Notes under the pieces: model-generated
Told to the model about the DNA's origin: nothing
The model's database searches: none
What the model saw: the letters and a program-made list of their open reading frames with translations, nothing else
Part shown: positions 40,774 to 52,664 of the stretch, piece by piece
How the letters are laid out: each line of letters opens with the position of its first letter
How positions within the stretch are numbered: the stretch's first letter is position 1
NCBI GenBank assembly: GCA_963682025.1
Contig: OY821521.1
Coordinates: forward strand, 123,389,431 to 123,453,430
Reading direction: 5' to 3'
Length of the DNA: 64,000 nucleotides
Origin: Cordilura impudica
Taxonomy: Eukaryota; Arthropoda; Insecta; Diptera; Scathophagidae
Position numbers and translations under genes: made by a program

Positions 40774-43440
40774 CGAACTCGTCTTTGCCGTATTTCGAGG
40801 CTAAGACGAGCTCTGGAAAAATACTAAAAATACTTGTCGACACCGGGTCGAACAAAAATTACGTACAAAAATCTCTGATAAAAAAATCAATACCCAACGA
40901 CATCAACTTCTATGCTAACTCCATTGGAGGCAAGACCCCGGTAACACACCACACATTTATTAAACTTTTTGGATCGGACATTAAATTTTTCTCATTGCCT
41001 TCATTAAAATCATTCCACGCAATATTAGGTAACGATAGCCTCAAGGAATTATCAGCGATTATCCACGCAGCAGGAAGTTATATGATTGTTAAAGATCATA
41101 TCAAAATAAAATTAAAACAGAAGGTTTCTCAATCAGTCAATTCGATAGATATTAGGACAGAGCACATGACAGCCGAACAAGAAAACAAAATTGAAAAAAT
41201 TATAAAAAAATATCCCAACCTATTCTCAGAACCAAATGAGAGCCTGACCTACACAACTTCTGTAAAAGGTGAAATTAGAACCACCACCGACAACCCCGTA
41301 TATTCTAGATATTACCCATACCCTATGCATTTGAACGATAAAGTGGAAATCCAAATTAAAGAATTGTTGGATCAGGGTATTATAAGACCTTCAAAATCAC
41401 CTTATAATTCACTGGTATGGGTGGTCCCAAAAAAAGTAGACGCTTCAGGTAAAAAGAAATACCGAGTCGTCATCGATTATAGAAAATTAAATGCGGTCAC
41501 AATCGCCGACCGATACCCCATCCCGGAAATAAATGAGGTACTCTCTCAGCTAGGTAAAAATAAATATTTCTCCGTTTTGGATTTCAAAAGTGGATTTCAC
41601 CAAATTTCCTTAAATGAAAGGGACATAGAAAAAACCGCGTTCTCGATCAACAATGGCACATACGAATTTACTAGACTTCCGTTCGGATTGAGAAATGCAC
41701 CATCGATATTTCAAAGAGCCCTCGATGACATATTGCGTGAGCACATCGGAAAAATCTGCTATATTTATATAGACGATATTATTATATTCAGCAAAGATGA
41801 TAAATCCCACCTGGAAAATATAGAACAGGTATTCCACACCTTGGAGATGGCTAACATGAAGGTCCAGCTCGACAAATGCGAGTTTTTAAAGTCGGAAGTC
41901 GAATTTTTGGGGTTCTTGATATCTACAACAGGAATACAGGCTAACCCTAAAAAGGTAGAAGCAATCAACAACTTCCCGATACCAAGAACGCTTAAAGACC
42001 TTAGGTCCTTCCTTGGTATGGCAGGCTTCTATTTCCGTTTTATCAAGGATTATGCCAAGCTGGCAAAACCTTTAACGGCTCTTTTGTGAGGGGAGGAGGG
42101 ACGAATGTCCAAGAATGTTTCAAAAAAAGTAAATGTCACGCTAGATGACAACGCCATAGAAGCACTAAATAAAATCAAAAGAACATTAACATCAGCGGAT
42201 GTTATGTTATCTTACCCTAACTTTGAAAGAGAATTCCGACTGACAACAGATGCATCGAACTATGCGATCGGAGCTGTATTGGAACAGGATGGTAGACCCG
42301 TGACATTTATCTCAAGAACTCTCAGTAAGGCCGAAGAACACTACGCTACAAACGAAAAGGAAATGTTAGCAATTGTTTGGGCCCTTAAAAGCCTAAGGAA
42401 CTACCTTTACGGAGCAACGAAAATAAAAATCTTTTCGGATCACCAACCTCTGACACATGCCCTGAGCAACGGAAATACAAACAGCAAGCTCAGGCGATGG
42501 AAAGCAATACTAGAGGAGTATAATTACGAACTATTGTACAAACCTGGCAACACCAATGCTGTGGCAGACGCACTTTCAAGACCTCCACAGGGAATATTTG
42601 AGATTATCTCGACAGATGCTACACAGCATAGTAACCAGAGCTTACCTCGAAATCTCATCCAACATACAAATACTCCAATAAACGCATTCAAGAACCAACT
42701 TATCATAGAACCGAGTGAAACTCAGTCCTATGAATTCCAAATTGTGTTCCCAACGTATCATAGGCATGTCATATTGGAACCAAATCTTTCCGAGAAAAGA
42801 TTGAAGGAAATCTTTACTAAATATTTAAATCAGGAAACATATTCTTCTGACTTTCACAAATATAAACTCCTTTATACAAGAAACATGGTAACCGACATCC
42901 TTAGTGAGTCGGATCAAGAGATAGAAATCATAAATGAGCACAATAGGGCTCATAGAGGTGCCAACGAGAATAAAGCTCAACTTCTTGAGAGATGCTATTT
43001 CCCACAAATGACCGCGAAAATTAAGAAAATAGTGGCATCATGTAAGGTCTGTAAAGAGAATAAATACGAGAGACACCCCAATAATATTTATCTACAAGAG
43101 ACCCCTATCCCACAGTATCCTGGCCAAATAATACATATCGATATCTATATTACGGAAGGTAGTTCTATCCTGACATCAATCGATAAGTTGACGAAATACG
43201 CCCAGACGAGGATACTTAAATCAAGAGCGACAGAGGATATTAAACAACCACTAAGAGAAACACTTTTAAACTTCGGTATGCCAGAAATAGTTGTGATGGA
43301 TAACGAGAGGTCCTTTGCTTCTAAAGCTATTACATTTATGCTGGAAAATCAATTTAACGTGAAGGTTTTCCGAATCCCACCATACGCTAGCACAGTTAAT
43401 GGACAGATAGAAAGGTTCCACTCCACTCTTTCCGAAACCC
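40755..43440 (+). pseudogene. pol: Pol of the gypsy-type element: protease, RT, RNase H, integrase; one nonsense codon
   Basis: Aspartic protease: KILVDTGSNKNYV (40825-40865). Reverse transcriptase: WVVPKKVDASGKKKYRVV, LDFKSGFHQI, FTRLPFGLRNAPS and ICYIYIDDIIIFS (YIDD). RNase H: LTTDASNYAIGAVL, YATNEKEMLAIVWALK, KIFSDHQPL. Integrase: a zinc region with HRG...CKVCKENK, then a core with IIHIDIY (Asp), VVMDNERSF (Asp) and STVNGQIERFHST (Glu). The frame runs from 40755 to 43721, but TGA at 42087-42089, between RT and RNase H, interrupts it; a CGA-to-TGA change would explain it. After the catalytic Glu region the frame passes directly into env-like sequence, so the integrase C-terminus is missing. 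Translated by -1 frameshift from gag. Confidence 0.9.
40761..40810 (+). promoter_or_regulatory. -1 ribosomal frameshift signal between gag and pol
   Basis: In the gag frame the heptamer T TTT TTA stands at 40761-40767, followed by GAT TAG. A stem starts ten bases later: CTCGTCTT (40778-40785) with AAGACGAG (40803-40810), extended inside by GCC/GGC after one mismatch. The pol frame is -1 to gag and opens at 40755. All parts of a classical -1 signal are present. Confidence 0.85.
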
Positions 43441-44194
43441 ACAATGTTTCATGTACCAAATTACTTATTAAAGCTGTAAAGATTGATAGGGTTGTAACTA
43501 AGATTGTGTTTGACGAAATATTGGTTTGCGATAAAAAAATTTTCGGATTAAAAAATAATTGTAAGAACTACAACGAGTTGACCATATGCAAAGACGAAGA
43601 TATCGAGGATATTAGCGAATCTGAATGCCTCCCCAATTTAATACACAGTAAACCCTCTAATTGTACATTGACTTCCATATACCCACAATACAGGAAATAT
43701 TTCCTGGAACGCTCTTATTGAATCAATTTAGTGGGACGATTCTGAGAAGTAAGGAGCCATATGATTTAAATGGCACTTTCATCATTAAATTCCATAATGA
43801 AATCGTAACAATCGGTGATAAAACCTTTTCATATTCTGAAATTAATTTTTCTAACGTTCTCCCAGCAGTGGTACAACCAATTATAGGGAATCCACACGTG
43901 GAAGAAATTCTCACGCTGGAACTAATTAAGGAGATGCATGCAAACAATACAGAGGCCGTAGAGCTCCTGAGTATGGAAAGCAAAATAGGTGATGCCATTA
44001 CCTACATTTTAGCGGTTCTCATAACCAGCATAATACTGTCCGTCTGTTTGAAAAAATTGTGCAATGGATATGGGTTTAAGCGGTCGGAAATTATTAATAT
44101 CAATACTCCACCACCACCGCAGAATATTACCTTGAATGGAAACGAACCGAGAGAATACCCTGTATCGAGGATCTCTCAAATACCCTATTTTTGA
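43441..44194 (+). pseudogene. env: Truncated env-like region of the errantivirus-type element
   Basis: Downstream of the integrase core the sequence is no longer pol-like. It is Cys-rich with possible glycosylation sites and, after a frame change near 43685, ends in a membrane-spanning stretch (ITYILAVLITSIILSVCL) and a short tail (to the stop at 44192-44194). This is the layout of the C-terminal part of an insect errantivirus envelope protein. The N-terminal part, including any signal peptide and cleavage region, is missing. An internal deletion fused it to integrase. It cannot make an envelope protein as it stands. Confidence 0.65.
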
Positions 44195-44214
44195 TTGAGG
44201 ACAATCAAAATTTT

Positions 44215-44224
44215 AGTGGGGAAG
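44215..44224 (+). other. Polypurine tract
   Basis: AGTGGGGAAG stands directly before the 3' LTR, the primer for plus-strand DNA synthesis. Confidence 0.75.
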
Positions 44225-44875
44225 AGTTAACAAACAAAACATTTTGTTTAGTTAATTCTGGATACTCCCTCCCATTTCTTTTCTTTTGATAATTTTGCTG
44301 TGTTCGTTTTGCTGATCGATTTGTTTGGGTTCAATAAATTATGTTACGACTCAAATTGCATTGTGTCGCAACAGTAAAATATTTTATTAGAAACCAATCG
44401 ATAATATGATTTGTAGGCGAAAGAACAAAATCCATTGTAAACAATAATTGTTGCGTCTCATATTACACTATGTGTCGCAACAATAGTTTGTTCTTTCGAT
44501 TGGTAAATTAGGTTACTGATTTTGCTATTTTTTAAAGAAAGACCCAAGAATGTCAAGTGGGCAATAAATTAGTTATTTTGTTGTTTTTAAAAGAAAGAAA
44601 GACCCAAGAATGTCAAGTGGGCAATAAATTAGTTATTTTATTGGTTTTTAACATAAAATGAGAAAAGACCCAAAATTTGTCAAGTGGGCAATAAACAATT
44701 TAATTTTAAGTATGAAAGTAAAAGAAAGACCCAAATTTGTAAATTGGGCAATAATCATTATAACCACTAGTTTTAAGTTTATAATAGGAAACAAATAAAA
44801 ATAAAGACTCAGTTGATATTGAACAATCGAATTAACTCAACGTGTTTCTTTAATAAAACTTAGAATGAAATAACT
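44225..44875 (+). repeat. 3' LTR of the gypsy-type element
   Basis: Identical in length to the 5' LTR. About five substitutions are seen by eye, for example GTTGCGACTC/GTTACGACTC and TTTCATTAA/TTTCTTTAA. Confidence 0.93.
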
Positions 44876-44884
44876 TATAGGCTT

Positions 44885-45010
44885 ACAATATTTATGATAT
44901 TTTATGATTTTTAACAATATTTGTATATTTATGATATTTTATGATCTTTACAATATTTGCATATTTATGATATTTTATGATCTTTACAATATTTGTATAT
45001 TTATGATATT
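44885..45010. repeat. Short tandem array, about 50-bp units
   Basis: TTTATGATATTTTATGATCT and ACAATATTTGTATATTTATG alternate about three times. It lies just beyond the 3' LTR, outside the element. Between 45011 and 45235 nothing is seen. Confidence 0.7.
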
Positions 45011-45235
45011 TGTTTGACCCTTTTCATCTTATTCCTTTGCTCAGTAGTTTAGATACAATATTTAATTAGGGTTGTTTAAGTGTGTTTTCATAAATTGTTG
45101 TTTATGATATGTCTAGTTACTAATTACCCTCTTATCATCTATGGAAATTTACTTGTTGTCTTAAAAGAATATTAGGGAAACAACATGTATATGTTTATTA
45201 ACATGTTTATGCATGAGCGTCGCTAACTCGCGCGG

Positions 45236-45808
45236 GAAATAGTTTCAATATGCCCTCCTACCAATCAGGGCTTTGATGTAGCATGGCGGAACTTAAGAGG
45301 AGCATATGATAATGGTCGCGACGATTACGACGCGTCGTATGCTAGTTAACAACCAACTTAAAACATTGTTCGGTATTGCTTTTCTTGATAAGGAAACCAG
45401 CGCAGGGTTGAAATCATTACATCGCGGTATAAATGGTTGCCTTACAGCTATGTACACTTTTGACATTTCGACACGTAGCTGGGATTCAATATTGGTATTT
45501 TTATGTATTCAGCGGTTACTGACCAATAATATTAATCTTTGAGAGCAGAGTATAAAAGACAAGGCGCCCATGTCTCTCTGAAAAGATTTGGATCAGTTTC
45601 TGATGGAAAGATCCCAAAAATTGGTCTGTCTTCGAGACTGAAGAAGTTCGGAACCTTTCAAACGATCAACGGATCATTGAGTTAGAGCACATCATACAAA
45701 TGCTTCTACAAATTCGCCTTGCATTTTATATAAAAACCACACTCATATTTTACGATCCTGTCATCGTTTTAAAAGTCTTTCTGTGGCAGATAGATATTCG
45801 ACGGTAAA
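45236..45808 (+). pseudogene. BEL/Pao element A gag, middle part
   Basis: The region reads AWRNLRGAYDN, then LVNNQLKTLFGIAFLDKETS, LKSLHRGINGCLTAMYTFDI, SWDSILVFLCIQRLLTNN, then EQSIKDKAPMSLWKDLDQFL, and near the end ILRSCHRFKSLSVADRYST. These are the middle and pre-knuckle blocks of Pao/BEL Gag. Several frame changes and stops are present. The text continues at 50338 with the zinc-knuckle part, so the CR1 insertion split one gag. Confidence 0.75.
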
Positions 45809-45953
45809 AAAAATTTCATTGTTGTGTCAATTGTTTATTTATTTCTTTATTATTAGGTCAATGGAATAAATCCTTACAGACCTGTATAAATGATATAATT
45901 ACATATGTACATATATTGAAACAATTAAATGATTTAAAAATAAAAACAAATAG

Positions 45954-48745
45954 TTAGGAATTTAAGAAAATAATGATATTATGCTTAATTACATCAGTGT
46001 TCAACGAAAAAGCAATTAATTGATAAAGATTATTATAAACACAACAAATTCTTCTAAAAGGATCAGCTAGAGCATAGTTGGTTTGAAAAGATTTAACAAA
46101 GAGTGGTTGGAATTGGCGGGATACTCGTTGAGGGACATTAAAAGTTATATTGTTGACAAGAAAGTCCGAACAGATTTCACCATTAATTAAGTTGATCATA
46201 AATGTTACTTTTAGCATAGTCCTACGGCTTTCCAAAGTAGGTAATTTTATTAATTTAAGTCGAACAACGTATGAAGGTAGATTAATTGCAGAATGACAAG
46301 GTAAGTCACGTAAGCAAAAGAGTAGAAATTGTTTCTGTACATACTCGATTCGTTGAATATGAATGTTATAGAAGGGATCCCATATTATTGACCCATATTC
46401 TATAATAGGTCTTACAAAAGATGTAAAAAGTTGTTTGGTTATGTAAGGATCAATAAATTTTTTTGCCCATCTTTTAATAAAGGCGAGTGTACCTCTAGCT
46501 TTATTAACTGTCATGGTGACGTGAGATACAAAGTTTAATTTAGGATCAAGTAGAATCCCTAAATCCAGAAAAGTATCAACAAGTTCAAGCTGATATCCGC
46601 CCAAAAAGTAGTTAGCAGGAAAAACATTATTTCTAGAAAAACGCATACATTTACATTTTTTCAAATTTAGTTCCATTAGGTTACGATGAATATGAAGATG
46701 AATATGATCATTATGTTGACAGTAACTTAAAAAAATTTTAACATCATCAGAGTACATTAAAACGTTGCAAAAATTTATCACTTTTGGAAGATCATTGATG
46801 AAAAGGGAGAAAAGAATTGGTCCAAGATGGCTGCCTTGAGGAACACCAGAAGTCACAGTAATATCTTTAGATGACATATTATTATACATTACACGTTGTG
46901 TTCTCTCAGAAAGATATGATTTTATCCATTTAAGGCTTAATGGTGTTAAACCTAATAAATCCAATTTGATCAGTAGAAGGTTATGGTTTACTTTATCGAA
47001 AGCCTTACTAAAATCGGTGTATACTGCATCTGTTTATTTTTTCTTGACAAAACCATCGTTAATTATTGTCGTAAAATGAAGCACATTTGTAGCGGTAGAG
47101 CATCCTTTCCGAAATCCGTGTTGAAATGGTGACAAAATTGACGATGAGTTATAGCATAAAAAACCTGTAATAAATTTCTTGAAAAGCTTAGGGATTGCAC
47201 TAAGTTTAGCAATACCACGGTAATTAGAAACATCCGATCTATTTCCAGATTTAAATAATGGAATTATGTAAGAAGCTCTCCAAAATTTTGGAAAATAACT
47301 GTTTTTTATTGACGCATTAAACAACAGAGTCAGTGGCGTTGCCAATGAAATAGCGCAATAATTGATTATAGAACTAGGTAATCCATCAGGTCCATGAGTA
47401 AATGAAACTTTAAGTTTCTTCAGGCTATTAACAAGTTCTGCCTTATCAATTAGGGGAAAAGATATAGCTTGATTTGTGTTTATTGGATATGAATAGCTGT
47501 TGGAACAATATTGAGCAACAGAATATGTACTAGCAAACATGTTACTTATTATAGTATCATCACTAGATTCGATATCGTTAAATTTCATTACAGATGGATA
47601 ACCAGTAGTTTTTCTTTTTGAATTAACAAAGTTGTAAAATGCTTTAGGATCACGATTGAAATCTTCCTTCATTTTGTTTAGATAGTTTTTGTATAAATAA
47701 TTGTTAAGAATATTATATTCTGCACGATGAATGGAGTATTTTTCAAAAAATACAAGAGAAACAAAAATTTTATACTTTTTATAATACTTGTTCTTCAAAT
47801 TTTTTAATCTTGATAGTTGTTTTGAGTTCCAAGGCGGGCCAGTTCGTTTGTAGACAGAACGCTTTGGGATGCATTCATCCATAAAGGAATACATAGTTCT
47901 ATAAAAGACCTCCACCATTAAATCAATAGAAGTATGGCACAACAAATCATTCCAGTTAGTGTTAGAAATTAGATCAATCAATTTGCTATAGTTGGTTTGT
48001 TTAAAACAAAAAACTTTATCTTTATTAATACGAATATTGGATCCACCAAAAGTAGCCAAAATACAGCTAATTTCAATAGTTGGATGAAAGCGATCTTCCG
48101 GCAAGGTGATAGGATCAGAGCGAGTTATTATACAATCTTCTGGATTATATTATTATACAATCTTCTGGATTATTTGTAAATACCAGATCTAGCAGTTTAC
48201 CGTATTCATTAAATACGCCATTCATTTGGTAAAGACTAAGATCAACTATCTCATTCAATATTAAATCATCACAGTTATTAGATTTAATTGGAATAAAATC
48301 CGGAGCATCAGGCGAATTTTTCCATATTATAGTTGGTAAATTAAAATCTCCAACAACAAAAATTAAATCCTCAGGTTTAGCACGTTGAGCAACTGATTTG
48401 GTGGCCTGAACGTGTTCAAGATATATTTCTTCGGGAGAATTAGGAGGTATATACGAACAGGTTATGAAAATGATTTTATAATTAAGCTTTATCATTACAC
48501 TGACAAACTCAATATTTGGAGAAGATTCAGATTGAAGAGATTCGGAAGCAAACAGGCATGATACAGCAATTAAAACACCACCACCATTACGATCGTTTCT
48601 GTTATATCTATATATTTGATAATTGTTACATAGTAACTAAGAATTAAAGATGATAACATGAAAATTAAAATCATAGCTGTTAACTAGTAGATTAGACATT
48701 TTAGCATTTAAACCACGAACATTCTGATACATAATGATTAGTCGT
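45954..48745 (-). pseudogene. ORF2 of CR1-group element 2: endonuclease and reverse transcriptase
   Basis: Endonuclease: YQNVRGLNAKMSNLL near 48735, then a stop and loss of the ETW block, GGGVLIAVSCLF, and FVVGDFNLPTIIW. Reverse transcriptase: YIIPLFKSGNRSDVSNYRGI, LSPFQHGFRKGCSTATN, a break near 46990, then TSGVPQGSHLGPILFSLFI, VLMYSDDVKIF (YSDD in place of YADD) and the C-terminal IEYGSIIWDPFYNIHIQRIE block. It belongs to the same broad group as the element at 14103-18631 but is clearly another family. Breaks near 48600, 48120 and 47000 make it dead. A short duplication (TATTATACAATCTTCTGGAT twice, 48127-48172) marks one break. Confidence 0.87.
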
Positions 48746-48761
48746 TCAACGGGTAAAGAAT

Positions 48762-49742
48762 CTAGTTTTTTGAATTAATGTTGAAATTCGTATTTTCATT
48801 TATTCGATGTCGGGGCGGAAGCTCAGCAATGTTATTTCTCCGTGGATTTTCTTTAAATTCATATTCACGAACTAAAGTATTCACAGGCCAGAAAGCAGGG
48901 TTAACGATTTGCTCATAAAGATCGAACGGAACGGTTATTTTAAAAGATGTAATCCTTCTTGGTACGGAATAGGAAAATTTATATATCATAACATCAGCTG
49001 TATAACTTAGTTTAGAGTTTATATAAAAATTAATGTCATCAGTGGAGGTATCCGAAGAAAGACGCGAAATAAAAATAGATTTTTTTGGCGGTATTACTTT
49101 TAGTTGTTTCGGTAATGCCTCTTCATTAGTTAAAGATGGTGGAATAGCAGTTGTAGGCGTCAAGGACGTATTATTTAAAGATGGTAGCATTGCAGTTTTA
49201 GTCATCAAGGGAGCAGTATTTGTAAAAGATTGTATATTATCAGTAGTAAGTATCGATGATGCTTTATTAAAAGATGGTAGGACAGCATTTTGAGGCATCA
49301 AAGGAGAAGTAATTGTCGTAAGCATATTTGCAGAATTCAGAGTTGTATGGATTGAAGAAGCAGTAGTGTTATCAGGGTTTTCTCTATTCATGAATCTGGG
49401 TGACTTACGGCGATTTGAAGATGGTAATTTAGGTGATTGGAGTCCATCCAATGACTTGAAATCATCGAAAAGCTTTCCATAAGAGTTTATTTGCCCGGAT
49501 AAATTAGCAAAATGGTTTTGAATTTGCAAAAAATTGTTTTTAGTGCTTTGGAAGAAGCGGTAAAAATCAGCGCCAATTTTTTGACAGTCATTACAGCGCC
49601 AACGCAAGTTTTTATGCTTCGATACAGATTCGGCTACTAAACCAGATAATCCACTGCATTTAAAGTGACATACACCAAGACAAAGCCAGCAACTCATCAT
49701 TCTCTCGTCATGACCTTCCAAAGAACAGCCTTTTTTAAACAT
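48762..49742 (-). CDS. ORF1 of CR1-group element 2, PHD-like finger protein, 326 aa
   Basis: Uninterrupted. The N-terminal 50 residues hold a PHD-type zinc finger (CWLCLGVCHFKCSGL ... RWRCNDCQ), known from ORF1 proteins of several CR1-group elements and thought to aid nucleic-acid or chromatin contact. A helical stretch (FFQSTKNNFLQIQNHF) follows. A Ser/Thr/Asn-rich middle has repeats of the type TAMLPSLNNTSLTPTTA (49100-49330). The C-terminal block FISRLSSDTSTDDINFYINS is typical of the last domain of such ORF1s. It overlaps no other gene. ORF2 begins about 20 bases downstream. Confidence 0.82.
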   Translation of the reverse strand: MFKKGCSLEGHDERMMSCWLCLGVCHFKCSGLSGLVAESVSKHKNLRWRCNDCQKIGADFYRFFQSTKNNFLQIQNHFANLSGQINSYGKLFDDFKSLDGLQSPKLPSSNRRKSPRFMNRENPDNTTASSIHTTLNSANMLTTITSPLMPQNAVLPSFNKASSILTTDNIQSFTNTAPLMTKTAMLPSLNNTSLTPTTAIPPSLTNEEALPKQLKVIPPKKSIFISRLSSDTSTDDINFYINSKLSYTADVMIYKFSYSVPRRITSFKITVPFDLYEQIVNPAFWPVNTLVREYEFKENPRRNNIAELPPRHRINENTNFNINSKN

Positions 49743-50337
49743 GCCATTTTAAGGGATTTAATTTAGTTTTATTGGGGATATAGATTTTTAAAATAACTAG
49801 CAGCACTTTTTGTTTATTAGGAATTGTTATTGTTGTTGTTTGGTTTTGCTATTGGTTTTTTTTTTTTGTGTTTTTTTTTATGCTATGTTCTATTGAGTAA
49901 GTGTTATTTCTGTTAAGTATATTTTGTTGTTGTAAAATGTTTCGAATTTATTGGCTTATTGTTAGTAATTTTATGTAGGAACTTATTGTTGTTTTTTTAG
50001 AATAAGAATATAGCACTTGTTTTAAGTTATTTGAAATATTGCTATTGTGTTTTTTTGTATTTTCTTTTTGTAAGTGTTCTATTGAGTAAGTGTAATTTCT
50101 GTTTAGTGTATTTTATTGTTGTAAAATGTTATGAATTTGACAATTTAGTTGTTTATTGTTGGTAATTTCGTGTATTGAAGAAAGAAATTATATTTTTATA
50201 AAACAAATATTTAAAAATTGCGGCTTTCAAAATAAGCTTTTTAAATTGATTTTTTTTTGACAAACCAGAAATAATTAAACGGATTTTTAAGCATTAAACA
50301 CAAAATTATAAATTCTTTAATACAAAAGTTATTGACG

Positions 50338-51176
50338 AAAAACACGGAGCACAATTCAAGATAAACTGTCTAAACGAAGGTTGGACGATGTTATCAAGAG
50401 CATATGAAGCGAAAAACTGTAAAAGTAGTCATAATTGTTCGATTTGTAACAAACGGCATCATATAATGCTACATCTTGAATTGCCACATTCTGACAGTTC
50501 CTCAAAGAAAAATAATAATCCATTTTTATGTACGACTTCGGCTACAGCCTCTCGACTGACCAACTCTATACCTACACATTCCCTCCCATCTACTTCAAAT
50601 GGCAACAACATAGCTCATTCAAATCGACAGGTATTTCATACCTCAGATAATAGGACTGTGCTTTTGGGGACAGCAATGGTGAATATCATTCATCAGGGCA
50701 CTACGTATCCAGCTTGGGAACTTTTTGATCCGGCTTCTGAAGCGTCGTTCGTTTCTGAACAACTTCTCTGCTACTTCACGAAAAATGTGTTCTCTTAAAA
50801 TTGGCTCCCCTATAGAACCATCTATTGTGTCGAACACTATGGGACTTGTTTTACTGAATATATCGGCAATTTGCCATCTTTTACAATTCCTTCCTTTATC
50901 AGGGAAAATTTGCCAAACCTTTGGTTGGCTGATATCATTTTTTGTGATAGCAAATCTGTGGATCTTTTACTAGGTGCTGACTTATATCCGAAAATTTTGT
51001 TAGGAGAAATTCGTCAAGATCATTTGGGTTCATTATTAGCACAAAATACGATTTTCGGTTGGATTATTACTAGTGCAGTTTATAAACCTCATGTTCAAGT
51101 CTATTCTACTAAGGTTGAATTTTCGGAAGAAGAATGCCTGAATAGAAATCTTCTTAGATTTTGGGAACTTGAGTAG
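50338..51176 (+). pseudogene. BEL/Pao element A: zinc knuckle and protease
   Basis: INCLNEGWTMLSRAYEAKNC, SHNCSICNKRHHIMLHLE is the CCHC-type knuckle before the protease. The protease (DUF1758 type) begins near 50660 (LLGTAMVNIIHQGTTYPAWE, LFDPASEASFVSEQL; DPAS in place of D(T/S)GA) and continues in another frame at 50871 (LWLADIIFCDSKSVDLLLGA, GSLLAQNTIFGWIITS). There is a frame shift near 50795. Confidence 0.78.
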
Positions 51177-51389
51177 AATCCTAAAAAGTTAATGTTATCT
51201 ACTTCTGATAAAATTTGCTAGGAGAATTATAGGAAAACTACGAACCGAGGTTGAATTCATTTGAATTCAGGTATATCCTGCACAAATGTGCTGAAATAAT
51301 TTTACAAAACCGAATCTGCCCTCCTACAAAAGCCAGAATTTAAGGAAATGTATTATAGCATCGTAAGTTAATATTTAGACCTAGATCAT

Positions 51390-52664
51390 ATGAAACTTGG
51401 TTTAACGCCACCCACAGCAACTAGTTTTGCATGCTATCAACCTCATCATCCAGTCATTAAACCCGAACGAAAGACAACAAATTTACGAGTCGCTTTCAAC
51501 ACTTCGAATAAAACTTCAAACGGTAATAGTCTTTACGACTGTCTTTATGTTGGACCTATTTTACATGCTAACTTAGTCCTCTTAATTTTAAGATGGCAAC
51601 TTTTTAGTTTCGTTTTCAATTGAAATAAAACGCAAATGTAAAGACATATTAGGGTTGATTCTTCTAATACTCCATTTCAACGCATCTTGTTTAGAGATTC
51701 TCCAACGGACAACGTTAAGGATTTTGAGTTAAAAACAGTGACTTTTGGCGTTAATTGCGCTCCTTATCTTCCCATTCGGACACTGCTATAATTAGCAGAC
51801 GATTCTGAAGCTGAGGTACCCTTTAGCATCACATATTTTACGGAATTGTATGTATGTTGACAACGTTTTTACAGGGACTGACGACATTTTAACTGTTTTG
51901 ATTGCTCGTGATCAACTTATCGCAGCTTTATCTTCATCTAAATTTGAACTACGAAAATTAACATCTAACGAACAAACAATTTTGGATATATTTCTTCCTG
52001 AACATTTAGTTGATGCTTAATTTTGACCTTGGTGGAATTAAGTCGCTCAAACACTTTGGGTATTCAGTGGAACGCTCAACTGGACTCTTTTTACTTTAGT
52101 GTAAATCCTATTGCACATAGATCAAGTCACATAAAAAGAGAAGTTTTATCTACAATTGCAAAGTTGTTTGACTCTGTGGGTTGGCTATGTCCAGTTGTTG
52201 TTGTCGCGAAAATGATTATGCAGAAAGTTTGGTTGGATAATATCAATTGCCTTGATTCTCTACCACTTTCAACGGAAAACGAGTTGCAGAATTTTGCTAC
52301 TTCATACCACGAAGTATACAATACACAGATTTCGCACTGGCTTCATTATACTCCTGATTCGTCGGTTGAACTGCACGTCTTTTCTGATGCCTCGGAAAAG
52401 GCATACGCGGGGGTAATTTATATCCACGTGGAAACCCCCAACGGCGATATACATACCCACTTATTATGTTGCTAAATGAAAGTGGCACATATAAAATCGA
52501 TTTCGGTTCCGCGACTTGAACTTTGCGGGGCGGTTTTGGCTTCAGAACTTTTGAAGATAATACTTAGCGAAATTGATATGCGTTATTGGTGGACTGATTC
52601 TATGATCATCCTTGCTTGGTTAAAAAAGGATCCTTGTTCTTCCACACACATTCGTCGCAAATAG
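51390..52664 (+). pseudogene. BEL/Pao element A: reverse transcriptase and RNase H
   Basis: Reverse transcriptase pieces: PHHPVIKPERKTTNLRVAFN, KTSNGNSLYDCLYVGP, VTFGVNCAPYLPIRT, and MYVDNVFTGTDDI, where the catalytic YVDD has become YVDN. Then AKLFDSVGWLCPVVVVAKMI and RNase H with LHVFSDASEKAYAGVIY, SVPRLELCGAVLASELL and WWTDSMIILAWLKKD. Many stops and shifts. The region 51177-51389 has no clear match. Confidence 0.78.

Larger units (their letters stand above)
37382..44875 (+). mobile_element. Gypsy/errantivirus-type LTR retrotransposon, complete ends
   Basis: The LTRs (37382-38032 and 44225-44875, 651 bp each) begin AGTTAAC and end ATAACT, with TATA duplicated on both sides (37378-37381, 44876-44879). 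They differ at about five positions (under 1%), so the insertion is young. Order: LTR, primer-binding site, long A-rich leader, gag, -1 frameshift signal, pol, truncated env-like end, polypurine tract, LTR. Total 7494 bp. Pol has one nonsense codon and the integrase-env region is deleted, so this copy is not autonomous. Confidence 0.93.
45809..50332 (-). mobile_element. CR1-group non-LTR retrotransposon 2, inside BEL gag
   Basis: ORF1 with a zinc finger (48762-49742) and ORF2 (45954-48745) on the minus strand. The 3' end is near 45830 and the 5' leader reaches about 50330. The boundaries come from where the BEL gag reading stops and resumes (CGACGGTAAAA on the left, GACGAAAAACACGG on the right). 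Confidence 0.8.

Noticed and set aside
43661..44194. A functional retroviral-type envelope gene
   Set aside because: The N-terminal part is missing and the frame changes near 43685. Only a C-terminal piece with a membrane segment remains.
49033..49293. Plus-strand open frame of 86 aa with Val/Asp repeats
   Set aside because: Antisense to the repeated middle part of the CR1 ORF1; a shadow frame.
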